Assembly (NCBI RefSeq): GCF_030818695.1
Contig: NZ_JAUTAR010000001.1
Coordinates: 2,970,501 to 3,034,500, forward strand
DNA: 64,000 nt
Direction of reading: 5' to 3'
Origin: Chryseobacterium sp. SORGH_AS_0447
Lineage (GTDB): Bacteria; Bacteroidota; Bacteroidia; Flavobacteriales; Weeksellaceae
This document shows, one piece after another, positions 1-7,752 of this stretch. Under the pieces are notes generated by a model. It worked only from the letters and a program-made list of their open reading frames with translations, did no database searches and had not been told where the DNA came from. Position 1 is the first letter of the stretch, and each line of letters opens with the position of its first letter. Made by a program: the position numbers and the translations under genes.

Positions 1-431
1 ATGTTATTTCTTTGGATTCGAATTCTGTCTTTTAAATCAAATGAGAAATCATCTCTGTTGACTTCTAATTTTGATTTGATGTTTTTCCGCTGCCTCATGG
101 TAACACTACCGCCTACAAAATTAATGTTCAAAGAAAATCCAGGTACGGTATCATTATTTTGGGAAACAACTGTAGCTTTCACAGTAAGTATATTTTTTCT
201 GCTTTTACGGATCCAGGGCTTCCTGAAAAAGCATAAAAAAAACCTTCTCTCAATTTTAAAAATGTCAAATGAGGGATGCGTGTTTCCGTAATATTCAAGA
301 TCGTTCTGATGTATCAATTTCCAGCATCTCTTTATGTCGGTAGAGATTGATGCAAAAGTATTCTTATGATTAATGAAGTAGTGCCTTACTAACCTCTCGA
401 TTACTCTTGCGAGTGAAAACGAGGAGGTTGT
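1..431 (-). other. Open frame without ATG, runs off left edge; possible partial or decayed gene
   Basis: On the minus strand a frame stays open for about 143 codons from a TAA at 432-434 to the window edge. Its translation looks protein-like (segments such as ARVIERLVRHYFINHK and TVKATVVSQNNDTVPGF), but no ATG occurs in the first 100 codons. It could be the end of a gene whose start was lost, a gene using an alternative start, or chance. A 96-codon ATG frame on the opposite strand over the same bases looks like its shadow. I recognise no family. Low certainty. Confidence 0.25.
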
Positions 432-438
432 TTATTAT

Positions 439-1428
439 TTAAACAACTGAAAACAGACATTTTGCGCTTTCTTCATTTGATGTTGCCAATTTTTTTCTCA
501 ACCGGTATTTTTTACTTTCCACCGATTTTATGGATGAGTTGGTATAAACGGCAATCTGCTTTGTGGTAAAGCCCAGTTTAAGCATGCCACAGTATTTTAA
601 ATCAGATAGAGTTAATGGAGTTAAAGAAATACTATTTATCTTATGAAAAAAATCCGGGAAAAACCTATTGAATTTCTCAACGAAAAGTGCATCATTTATC
701 TGCGCTGATTCCATAAGATACTTGAGGGTTTCCTCGGTAATGTCATCACCACTAATCAGTTCCTTTACGCGGACCAGTTCATTTTTTAAATTTTCAATTT
801 GTTCCTTCTTATAACGATTTTTATTTAAAGTAAAATAATACTCTTCTCTTTTAATATGAAAAAAATATGAGTTTAGCGTCAGGATTACCAGCATACAGCT
901 TATGTTTAGAAGCAATAAAGTATGTCTGAATGGTAAATATCTTTCACCGTTCTTTATAAATGGCAAGTGTACTCCTGCAGATATATAAAGACTAGAAAGA
1001 ATAAATAACAGAATTAACGAAATAATTAACTTGTTTTCCTTCACAGAAAAAAAGATGAACACAGCAGATAACATGGGAAAATAAAAAAGAAATACACCAC
1101 TTTCGATTCCACATAAAGAAGAATAATAGGTGGTAATGCAGCACAACAATAAGAATATTGATGAGATCACATATCTATTGTTTCTTAATGATTTGAAAAA
1201 AGCAAAAGATGTAAAAAATAAGGCCGAAATTCCCAGAAGAATATATGTATTTGCACCATAGTCCATCAACAAAAAGCTAAAAAAACTATGTGTTAAAAAA
1301 ATAACGGCAAGCAGGAAGAGATATTGGTTGGTTAATATTAATGAATCCCGATCTTTTAAAGGCAATCCGGATTCTTCAATTTTCCAATAGGAAACCCGTT
1401 CATACAGGTGAAAAAAAACTTTACTCAT
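439..1428 (-). CDS. Membrane-anchored LuxR-type HTH regulator
   Basis: 329 aa. Residues about 33-200 form roughly six to seven hydrophobic segments, followed by a charged coiled-coil-like stretch (about 200-225) and a C-terminal winged/LuxR-type helix-turn-helix. The HTH core reads LGFTTKQIAVYTNSSIKSVESKKYRLRKK, which has the usual pattern of 'G.t.keIA..l..s..tVe..k.rlrkKL'. There is no receiver domain, kinase domain or TPR. Such fusions of a membrane sensor to a LuxR HTH are common in Flavobacteriia and are thought to act from the inner membrane. The gene stands alone; the target is unknown. The start ATG is followed by a short cytoplasmic lead. Confidence 0.8.
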   Translation of the reverse strand: MSKVFFHLYERVSYWKIEESGLPLKDRDSLILTNQYLFLLAVIFLTHSFFSFLLMDYGANTYILLGISALFFTSFAFFKSLRNNRYVISSIFLLLCCITTYYSSLCGIESGVFLFYFPMLSAVFIFFSVKENKLIISLILLFILSSLYISAGVHLPFIKNGERYLPFRHTLLLLNISCMLVILTLNSYFFHIKREEYYFTLNKNRYKKEQIENLKNELVRVKELISGDDITEETLKYLMESAQINDALFVEKFNRFFPDFFHKINSISLTPLTLSDLKYCGMLKLGFTTKQIAVYTNSSIKSVESKKYRLRKKLATSNEESAKCLFSVV

Positions 1429-1983
1429 TGGATGGTTATTTAATTTATTTTGAAGTAATGTATAAAGGCTATGTTACAGAAGCATGGCTAAAAACGATAA
1501 TACAGGAGCATCTACGAATATTGAAAGTATTTAACCATTCTTTCCTGCATCGTTTAAAATTGACGGTATTCTATAACAGGCTTGAGAAAGAAACGATATT
1601 TAATGATTTTATTTTGAAAATAGAGGTACCATTGGAGTACCTTTCAACATAAAGCTTTTAAAATCAAAAATTTATACAATCATATAATTTTGATATTTAA
1701 GAAAATTGGGAATCTATTTATCATATTATAACAATATTCAATATGATAAATGATATAAAACAAAAGCGCTGTAAACATCAATATTTACAGAACTTCAGCT
1801 TGTACAGGTTGTGGTTTAAATATAGGGTGCTTAAAACCTATTCCAATTAATCCAAATAAAAGCGATAAATTTCTTGTTATAGTTTTGTCTCATTTTAGTA
1901 TACCTTTTAAAGTTGAAATTGTAAATTTCATTATGGTACAGACAGCTCGCCATATATAACTGTCTATCAGCTTCTTTTTATTT
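1429..1983. other. Intergenic region with an 11-bp inverted repeat and a tRNA-terminator-like palindrome
   Basis: No convincing gene. TTTATCATATT at 1717-1727 is perfectly complemented by AATATGATAAA at 1740-1750. A palindromic 22-mer at 1769-1790 is, in reverse complement, one base different from the stem-loop that terminates tRNA-Ser at 4613-4636. A 103-codon + frame here overlaps the start of the LuxR-type gene on the opposite strand and looks like a shadow. Confidence 0.5.
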
Positions 1984-2652
1984 TTATTTTTGTGCAAAGT
2001 CATCAAGATTCATCGATGCCGGCAAATCTATTGTATCAGACGAATCCGCTATGGTCATCTCTGTCACGAATAGTTCTTGTGGTGTGCGTACTTTTTTCAT
2101 ATTGACGAGCCAATCCTGCTCACTTGCCCTATACCCTAATGGTAAAATGACCGTACTTTTATACCCGGAGCCCTTTAAATTGAGTAATTCATCAAGTTTT
2201 TCGGGAAGAAACCCTTCAATAGGTGTTGCATCTACTTTCTGCTCTGCCGCCGCGGCGATGGCCATGGCAAAAGATATATAACTTTGCTTGGACGCATGAT
2301 GGGCCTGCCACTCCCGGCCGGAACGCTCGTAAAGATCAAGGATCACCTGCTTGTATGAATCCATGGTTTCATGCGGCAGTCCTCTTTCATCCATCATGTA
2401 ATTAAATACATTGGAGATCCTCTCATCGGAATAGCCATCCCAGGCAGCAAACACCAGCAGGTGCGAGCAGTCGGTGATTTGGCTCTGATCGTAAGCAACC
2501 AGCCGTACGTGCTCTAATAATGCTTTATCTGAAATAACAATTATTTTATACGGTTGAAGCCCTGATGACGAAGGGGCCAGACGGGCGGCTTCCAGGATGT
2601 AATCCAATTTTTCCTGCGGGATCTTTTCACCATTCATTTTTTTTGGTAGCAT
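1984..2652 (-). CDS. NAD(P)H-dependent nitroreductase family flavoprotein, N-terminus frameshifted
   Basis: 222 aa in the open frame. The segment RLAPSSSGLQPYKIIVISD is the FMN-binding signature of NfsB-type nitroreductases, and GYKSTVILPLGYR near the C-terminus is the other conserved family block. The family N-terminus, MSLLKDLAWRYATKK, is encoded just upstream from an ATG at 2683 but in another frame. One extra A in an A8 run (T8 at 2637-2644 on +) separates the two parts; A7 would restore one 232-aa protein. Either a sequencing slip or a real slippage mutation. The gene is divergent from an HxlR regulator, a common pairing for nitroreductases and quinone reductases, which suggests electrophile- or quinone-responsive control. 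Confidence 0.85.
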   Translation of the reverse strand: MLPKKMNGEKIPQEKLDYILEAARLAPSSSGLQPYKIIVISDKALLEHVRLVAYDQSQITDCSHLLVFAAWDGYSDERISNVFNYMMDERGLPHETMDSYKQVILDLYERSGREWQAHHASKQSYISFAMAIAAAAEQKVDATPIEGFLPEKLDELLNLKGSGYKSTVILPLGYRASEQDWLVNMKKVRTPQELFVTEMTIADSSDTIDLPASMNLDDFAQK

Positions 2653-2789
2653 ATCGCCATGCCAAATCTTTTAATAAACTCATAACACTAATTTTTTTCA
2701 AAGGTAGGTTTATCCGATGACAATAAGTAACTTTGTGACCTAAAGTAATGGTGACAAACGGATCACTATTGTGACAAAATGGTAACCTT

Positions 2790-3173
2790 ATGACATCAGA
2801 AAATACAGACCCATCAATTCCACCGTTTGATGACTGCCTTAAAAAACTGCGGGCTATTGACGATACGATGGAGCTATTGGCCGGTAAATGGAAATTATCT
2901 ATTTTAGCCAGACTTTGCTATAAGCCGATGCGCTATTCGGAAATATTAAATGATATTGAACGTCTGTCGGGAAAAGTCCTGAGCCGCGAATTGAAAGATC
3001 TGGAAATGAACGGTCTCATTAACCGTCAAGTGGGCGACATCAAGCCGCCATCCGTCACCTACAGCGTCTCAGAGTATGGAATGTCTTTGAGAGATCTTTC
3101 AGATAAAATTGCCGAATGGGGTTTGGAACACCGGGACCGGATCAGGAGTTCTTTTTCAAAGAAAAGTCTATGA
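2790..3173 (+). CDS. HxlR family winged-helix transcriptional regulator
   Basis: 127 aa, the usual HxlR length. ELLAGKWKLSILARLCYKPMRYSEI is the hallmark N-terminal helix and recognition region, followed by LSRELKDLEMNGLINR and a wing (PPSVTYSVSEYGMSL). It is transcribed away from the nitroreductase. The 106-130 bp between their starts contains repeated GTGAC/GTAAC-like words (for example GTGACAAAC near 2751 and GTGACAAAA near 2771), plausible operator half-sites, though I cannot prove which. HxlR proteins commonly sense aldehydes, quinones or reactive species; the effector here is unknown. Only one potential regulatory Cys is seen near the N-terminus (DDCLKKL) and one in LARLCY. Confidence 0.9.
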   Translation: MTSENTDPSIPPFDDCLKKLRAIDDTMELLAGKWKLSILARLCYKPMRYSEILNDIERLSGKVLSRELKDLEMNGLINRQVGDIKPPSVTYSVSEYGMSLRDLSDKIAEWGLEHRDRIRSSFSKKSL

Positions 3174-3329
3174 AATAAGTGTATCATCTTTTAAATACAA
3201 CTTCCTAAGAGATTATTGAAACTGTTGTATCCTATACGCTCTAAAGAAATTCAATTAATAAAAAACAATGTTGGATTATCGTTTGCATTCAGAAAGACAT
3301 TCTGATTATTTCATCTTTTATCACCAACA

Positions 3330-4223
3330 ATGGCCAATAATCGAAAATCAATTTACAGTGCACTCGCCGCCAACCTGCTGATTGCGGCTACCAAGTTTAT
3401 TGCGGGAAGCTTTACCAACAGCTCTTCGATGATCTCCGAAGGGATCCACTCTACCGTTGATACCACCAACCAGCTCCTGCTGCTGTATGGAATCAAAAAG
3501 AGTAAGAAAGCTCCTGACGAATCGCATCCGTTCGGTTATGGCAAAGAACTGTACTTCTGGTCTTTCGTTGTTTCCATCCTGATATTCGGTCTCGGCGGTG
3601 CCTTATCCATTTACCAGGGAATTCTGCACATCATCGAACCGGAAGTCATGAAAGATCCGTTTTGGAACTATATCGTACTGATCCTATCACTGATCTTCGA
3701 AGGAACTTCCTTAATTATATCCGTAAAGGAATTTAATAAGACGCGAAATGGTAAAGGATTGTGGGATGCGATTATTAAAAGCAAAGATCCATCCAGCTTT
3801 TTGGTTGTTTTCGAAGACGGCGCAGCAGTAGCTGGTCTGATCGTTGTAATGATCCTGATGGGAGTAAGCCATTCTTTTGGAATTTCGGAACTGGACGGAG
3901 TAGCTTCGATTATTGTAGGACTGATCCTGATTTTCGTTTCGCTAATTTTGGCCAGGGAAAGCAGAAGCCTTTTGATGGGTGAAGGAATAGCTCCTGAAAC
4001 GAGAGAGAAGATTACCAAACTGGCAGAACAGGATGCTGCAGTGGTGAAGACAAAAAATATCTTATCCACCTATCAATCACCGGAAGAGATCGTTCTGGTA
4101 TTGATTATCGATTTTAAAGACCATCTTGATACGGAAGAAATCACAGAGGCCGTTCAGCGCATCCGTAGAAATGTAAAAAAAGAATTTCCGCTGGTCCGGT
4201 TTGTCATTATTCAGCCGGAATAA
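3330..4223 (+). CDS. Cation diffusion facilitator (CDF/SLC30) family transporter
   Basis: 297 aa with about six membrane segments. TM2 carries SEGIHSTVDTTNQ, giving the metal-binding H40-xxx-D44 pair. HPFGYGKE after TM2 is a CDF signature. TM5 has FEDGAAVAG in place of the classical second HxxxD, which is the pattern of the SLC30A9-like branch. The C-terminal cytoplasmic domain (about residues 215-297) has the CDF metallochaperone-like fold pattern. Likely exports a divalent cation (Zn, Mn or Fe) by proton antiport at the inner membrane; the substrate cannot be told from sequence alone. Stands alone. Confidence 0.92.
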   Translation: MANNRKSIYSALAANLLIAATKFIAGSFTNSSSMISEGIHSTVDTTNQLLLLYGIKKSKKAPDESHPFGYGKELYFWSFVVSILIFGLGGALSIYQGILHIIEPEVMKDPFWNYIVLILSLIFEGTSLIISVKEFNKTRNGKGLWDAIIKSKDPSSFLVVFEDGAAVAGLIVVMILMGVSHSFGISELDGVASIIVGLILIFVSLILARESRSLLMGEGIAPETREKITKLAEQDAAVVKTKNILSTYQSPEEIVLVLIIDFKDHLDTEEITEAVQRIRRNVKKEFPLVRFVIIQPE

Positions 4224-4498
4224 ATGGCAATATTTTCAAATAGAGTTCATTGTAAACACTTAAAGATTTAAGATTACAAATAATTTTTGTTTTAAATTAG
4301 CCCCGGCCCCATGCAATCTCGAAGCTCTTTAACAGATCAGTTCACGAAAAGACCTTTTCAAGAAATTCTTAATTAAATTTTATCTCTTGAAACATAGGAT
4401 AATAGCCGTGTTCTAAAGGTTTTTCAGGAATATTTTTTGACGATATTAAAAATAATCCTATATTTGCACCACTGAAAACGAGAAATCGTAGCAAGTAA

Positions 4499-4586
4499 GG
4501 AGAGTTGGCAGAGTGGTCGATTGCGGCAGTCTTGAAAACTGTTGACTGTAACAGGTCCGGGGGTTCGAATCCCTCACTCTCCGCCA
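4499..4586 (+). tRNA. tRNA-Ser (anticodon UGA)
   Basis: Acceptor stem GGAGAGT pairs with ACTCTCC; discriminator G and an encoded CCA follow. Anticodon stem GCAGT/ACTGT encloses the loop CTTGAAA, giving anticodon TGA at 4533-4535. A long variable arm as in class II tRNAs and the T loop GGTTCGAATCC are present. A Rho-independent terminator lies just downstream. Confidence 0.97.
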
Positions 4587-4609
4587 GGTTCGAAACCAAA
4601 ATAAGCTAA

Positions 4610-4643
4610 AACGCTGTAAAAATTGATGTTTACAGCGTTTTTT
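4610..4643 (+). terminator. Terminator of tRNA-Ser
   Basis: AACGCTGTAAA pairs with TTTACAGCGTT around an 8-nt loop and runs into T4-T6. It lies 24 nt after the CCA of tRNA-Ser. Confidence 0.85.
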
Positions 4644-4838
4644 GTTTAGCCGCAGGTATTAAAAAAAGTCAAAATAGGTTACGATTTATATGACTTATTT
4701 TATGATTAGGCGCTATGCATACCATATATTTTTGAGGAATAACACTTCAAAGCCAGGTTCAATTGATATTTTCAGAAAAAAACTATTTTATTTATGCAAA
4801 AATAAAAATCAAGGCATACATCCGGACGCATTTTTAAT

Positions 4839-4846
4839 TATATTTG
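4839..4846 (+). promoter_or_regulatory. Putative -7 element of the divergent subunit gene
   Basis: TATATTTG matches the Bacteroidota -7 consensus TAnnTTTG, 53 nt upstream of the ATG at 4900. Unlike the other subunit genes, no TGTAGT-N6-ACTACA palindrome is found in the gap after the tRNA. The remaining gap of about 200 bp shows no gene. Confidence 0.5.
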
Positions 4847-4899
4847 TATGTAACTTAATTTGAATGACAGAATTTTAACACCTCTAAATCTACCAAATC

Positions 4900-5442
4900 A
4901 TGACAAAACAAATCTTTATGGCGGCCTCGTTTCTGGGAGCAATCATGTTGGGAACACACCTGATTCTGGCGCAGAATTCCGGGCAGGCCAGCACGAATAT
5001 CAACATTATTTTAGCAGATGTTATTTCAATGGATGCAGCAAGCGCTGTTTCAGGAGGTGCCATAGATTTTAATTATGTGAATACAACAGATTATAATTCT
5101 TCAAAAAATGTGACGGTGCCGAATAGTTTGGTCATCATTTCTTCCAAAAATTTCGATGTAAAGGTAAAATCTGAGGGTGCTAATTTCGTAAGCGGCTCAA
5201 ATGTAATTCCAGTAGATATATTGCAGGTAAAAGCGATACCGGGCGGAAGTTTAACGGGAACGTTAAATGAAGTCAGCTTATCTACAACCAATCAGGCCCT
5301 GGTAAGTAACGCAAGCTCAGGAGCAAAACAATCTTTAAATATCGCCTATTCTATTTCGGCAGAAAAAGCTTCAAAAGTACTTCTGGGAAAACCTGAAGGA
5401 ACTTATACTCAAACAGTAACTTACACCGCGACCGCTTTATAA
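4900..5442 (+). CDS. Secreted beta-sandwich subunit, divergent founder-like copy
   Basis: 180 aa with a Sec signal peptide ending LILAQ. The mature part follows the same plan as the six near-identical copies: an N-terminal strand STNINIILADVISMDA, the FNYVNTTDYNS block, the NFDVKVKSEGANF block and the C-terminal strand YTQTVTYTATAL. Outside these blocks it differs widely from the others, while they are almost identical to each other, so it has escaped the homogenisation acting on them. It also lacks their palindromic operator. A role as a minor or initiating fibre subunit is possible but is inference. No known family name is assigned; the strand pattern and GTYT.TVTY ending recall spore-coat-U/Csu-type pilins. 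Confidence 0.85.
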   Translation: MTKQIFMAASFLGAIMLGTHLILAQNSGQASTNINIILADVISMDAASAVSGGAIDFNYVNTTDYNSSKNVTVPNSLVIISSKNFDVKVKSEGANFVSGSNVIPVDILQVKAIPGGSLTGTLNEVSLSTTNQALVSNASSGAKQSLNIAYSISAEKASKVLLGKPEGTYTQTVTYTATAL

Positions 5443-5465
5443 TAAAATAATAGCAATCTATATGT

Positions 5466-5497
5466 GCCCTCAACACTTAAATGTTGAGGGCTTTTTT
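5466..5497 (+). terminator. Shared subunit-gene terminator, copy 1
   Basis: GCCCTCAACA pairs perfectly with TGTTGAGGGC around a 6-nt loop, followed by T6. The same stem recurs after or before most subunit copies. Confidence 0.85.
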
Positions 5498-5518
5498 ATT
5501 TAAACCAAATGATCATCC

Positions 5519-5587
5519 TGTAGTTATTTTACTACATCAACTTCCATTTTCCACTACAAAGAAATTTTTACCGCTGCCGTAGATTTG
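5519..5587 (+). promoter_or_regulatory. Operator palindrome and promoter of subunit copy 2
   Basis: TGTAGTTATTTTACTACA (5519-5536) is a palindrome with 6-bp arms. A third half-site ACTACA lies at 5553-5558, and the -7 element TAGATTTG at 5580-5587. No TTG-type -33 box is seen at the proper distance, so an activator bound at the palindrome and half-site would fit. The same arrangement occurs before five other copies. Confidence 0.7.
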
Positions 5588-5639
5588 TATTGTTCAAAAG
5601 AGGACAATTAATCAAGAATAAAAAATAAATACTACTATA

Positions 5640-6185
5640 ATGAAAAAATCAATTTTAATCGCAGCCTTAACTTTCGGAGCATTCGTTTTAGGAACTAATA
5701 ATGCCCAGGCTCAGAATACGACAGCTACCACAACGGTAAACATCACCCTGAATGATGTCATTTCAATCGATGCGGGAAGTACGGCCATCGGCAATACGGT
5801 TGACTTCAACTATGCCACTGCAGCAGACTACAACTCGGATCAGACGGTTACCAAAGCCAACTCTTTGAAAGTGACTTCAACAAAGAACTTTAATGTAAAA
5901 GTGAAAGCAGGAGGTGCTAATTTCATGAACGGAACCAACGTAATCCCTGTCAATGTTTTGACCATCAAGCCTTCTACCGCTGCCGGAACCATGGGCGGAA
6001 CGAAAAGCGCCGTCGTTTTATCGGCTACGGATCAGACTTTGGTAGCGAACGCACCGCTTGGAAGTTCATTAACCCTGAATCTGGACTATACTATTCCGGC
6101 GGCAAAATCATCATCTTCCGATATCTTAGGGAAACCGGCCGGAACGTATACGCAAACAGTAACGTATACGGCAACTGCTTTATAA
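5640..6185 (+). CDS. Secreted beta-sandwich subunit, copy 2
   Basis: 181 aa. Signal peptide about residues 1-24, cleaved near AQA/Q. The mature protein is Thr/Ala/Asn/Ser-rich without Cys, with alternating hydrophobic strands (TVNITL at 32-37; SLKVTS; NFNVKVK; LNLDYTI) and a C-terminal strand YTQTVTYTATAL, as expected for an Ig-like pilin-type sandwich. It differs from the other five close copies in the mature part by a single visible residue (LVANAPLG instead of LVSNAPLG). Proposed role: major repeating subunit of a surface fibre exported to the periplasm by Sec and handled by the chaperone and usher-like proteins encoded downstream. Function is inferred from context and fold pattern only. 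Confidence 0.85.
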   Translation: MKKSILIAALTFGAFVLGTNNAQAQNTTATTTVNITLNDVISIDAGSTAIGNTVDFNYATAADYNSDQTVTKANSLKVTSTKNFNVKVKAGGANFMNGTNVIPVNVLTIKPSTAAGTMGGTKSAVVLSATDQTLVANAPLGSSLTLNLDYTIPAAKSSSSDILGKPAGTYTQTVTYTATAL

Positions 6186-6209
6186 AAAACACATCAATTA
6201 TATATATGA

Positions 6210-6240
6210 GCCCTCAACATTTACGTGTTGAGGGCTTTCT
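6210..6240 (+). terminator. Shared subunit-gene terminator, copy 2
   Basis: GCCCTCAACA (6210-6219) pairs with TGTTGAGGGC (6226-6235), followed by a T-rich tail, 24 nt after the subunit stop. Confidence 0.85.
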
Positions 6241-6264
6241 TTATTTAAACCATATAAATCATCC

Positions 6265-6333
6265 TGTAGTTATTTTACTACACGAACTTCCATTTTCCAC
6301 TACAAAGAAACTTTTACCGCCGACATAGATTTG
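6265..6333 (+). promoter_or_regulatory. Operator palindrome and promoter of subunit copy 3
   Basis: TGTAGTTATTTTACTACA at 6265-6282, extra half-site ACTACA at 6299-6304, -7 element TAGATTTG at 6326-6333. Spacing is the same as before copy 2. Confidence 0.7.
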
Positions 6334-6386
6334 TAATATTCAAAAGAGAATAAATAATTAAGTCTAAAAAATTAAAAAATAAGATC

Positions 6387-6932
6387 ATGACAAAACAAAT
6401 CGCCATCGCAGCCTTAACTTTCGGAGCTTTCATCTTAGGAACTAATAATGTTCAGGCTCAAAATACAACCGCTACCACAACGGTAAATATTACCCTGAAC
6501 GATGTCATCTCCATCGACGCTGGAAGTACAGCCATTGGTAATACGGTTGACTTCAACTATGCTACGGCAGCAGACTACAACTCGGATCAGACCGTTACCA
6601 AAGCCAACTCTTTGAAAGTGACTTCAACAAAGAACTTTAATGTAAAAGTGAAAGCAGGAGGTGCTAATTTCATGAACGGAACCAACGTAATTCCTGTCAA
6701 TGTTTTGACCATCAAGCCTTCTACCGCTGCAGGAACCATGGGTGGAACAAAAAGTGCTGTCGTTTTATCGGCGACAGATCAGACTTTAGTATCAAATGCT
6801 CCGCTTGGAAGTTCATTGACCCTTAATCTGGACTACACGATTCCAGCGGCAAAATCATCATCTTCCGATATTTTAGGGAAACCGGCAGGAACGTATACAC
6901 AAACAGTAACCTATACTGCGACTGCTTTATAA
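6387..6932 (+). CDS. Secreted beta-sandwich subunit, copy 3
   Basis: 181 aa; signal peptide MTKQIAIAALTFGAFILG...QAQ. The mature protein is identical to copies 4, 6 and 7. At DNA level a 266-bp stretch (6537-6802) is identical to 7903-8168 in copy 4, while both sides of it show synonymous differences, a mark of recent gene conversion. Unlike copies 1 and 2, no terminator follows directly; a small unrelated gene sits between this gene and the next terminator. Confidence 0.85.
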   Translation: MTKQIAIAALTFGAFILGTNNVQAQNTTATTTVNITLNDVISIDAGSTAIGNTVDFNYATAADYNSDQTVTKANSLKVTSTKNFNVKVKAGGANFMNGTNVIPVNVLTIKPSTAAGTMGGTKSAVVLSATDQTLVSNAPLGSSLTLNLDYTIPAAKSSSSDILGKPAGTYTQTVTYTATAL

Positions 6933-7075
6933 TAAAATAGTATTTATACCGTTAAAAAATTAATTTCTAATGAATTTAGAAGTGATACAACTCTGATATC
7001 TTATAAATCAATGTAAACAACCTATTTTAATATATAGATAAAATTCAGGTAATAATTAAATAATTACAAGATAAT

Positions 7076-7384
7076 ATGGCGAATCTAATACAAAAGCTAT
7101 TGTTTTTACTTGAAATTGGTAATCATCAATTTGATAGCATCCTTTGGAAAACCCGTCCGGAACAAAGAAAAACTCTTGTGAATGATATTTTCAAATTTAA
7201 AATTCCTATTGGAAAAAGCAAAAAAGAAATACTTGAACTTTTTGGATATGAGCCCCATATTTATACTTCCAGGGCATGGTCTTATCCTGTAGAATCAGAT
7301 AAATTGGGGAATCCCCTTATATCATTATCCCTATACTTTGAAGATGAAATTGTAACAAGTATAAGATTAAAAACAAAGGAATAA
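7076..7384 (+). CDS. Small protein with BamE/SmpA-like helix motif, between subunit genes
   Basis: 102 aa, no signal peptide. The centre reads IPIGKSKKEILELFGYEP, matching the 'G.sk.eVl.llG.P' helix of BamE/SmpA/OmlA-like small domains, and is followed by strands with the pair SLSLYFEDEIVTSIRLK. A paralogue (about 99 aa, NVLNDRTIYGKTKIEVMNLFGEE) lies at the other end of the cluster on the minus strand. The gene interrupts the usual subunit-terminator-operator module, so it looks inserted. Function unknown. Confidence 0.65.
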   Translation: MANLIQKLLFLLEIGNHQFDSILWKTRPEQRKTLVNDIFKFKIPIGKSKKEILELFGYEPHIYTSRAWSYPVESDKLGNPLISLSLYFEDEIVTSIRLKTKE

Positions 7385-7577
7385 TATTTAAACATAAAAG
7401 GATTATTTAAATTAAATCTAAAATTATTTATTTTAAGATAATGAAAGTATAAAGAAGCATGCATTCCTAAAAATTTCTTTATACTATTTAAGTAGTGCTT
7501 TATAGAATTGGAAAAGTTTTTGTTTTACAAATCCTTCAAAAACTGCCATTGCATATAAGTTAACATCAATTTAAAAA

Positions 7578-7609
7578 GCCCTCTGCATTTAATGTTGAGG
7601 GCTTTTTTT
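7578..7609 (+). terminator. Shared subunit-gene terminator, degenerate copy
   Basis: GCCCTCTGCA faces TGTTGAGGGC, so the upper stem has mismatches, followed by T7. It probably once ended copy 3 directly. The 190 bp between the small gene and this site hold nothing else recognisable. Confidence 0.6.
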
Positions 7610-7630
7610 ATTTATATCGAATGATCATCC

Positions 7631-7699
7631 TGTAGTTATTTTACTACACGAACTTCCATTTTCAACTACAGAGAAACTTTCACCGCCGCCGTAGATTTG
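7631..7699 (+). promoter_or_regulatory. Operator palindrome and promoter of subunit copy 4
   Basis: TGTAGTTATTTTACTACA at 7631-7648, half-site ACTACA at 7665-7670, -7 element TAGATTTG at 7692-7699. Confidence 0.7.
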
Positions 7700-7752
7700 T
7701 ATTGTTCAAAAGAGAACAATTAATTAAGTCTAAAAAATTAAAAAATAAGATC

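Noticed and set aside
1341..1652. 103-codon + frame (MNPDLLKAIRILQ...)
   Set aside because: Overlaps the start of the LuxR-type membrane regulator on the opposite strand, and the rest lacks any recognisable pattern.
4860..5072. 70-codon + frame overlapping the first subunit gene
   Set aside because: Another frame of the subunit gene; no homology pattern and no separate promoter.
7702..7752. 17-residue N-terminal extension MFKREQ... of subunit copies 4 and 5
   Set aside because: The ATG is a few bases from the -7 element, so it is at or before the transcription start; the signal peptide begins at the inner ATG.
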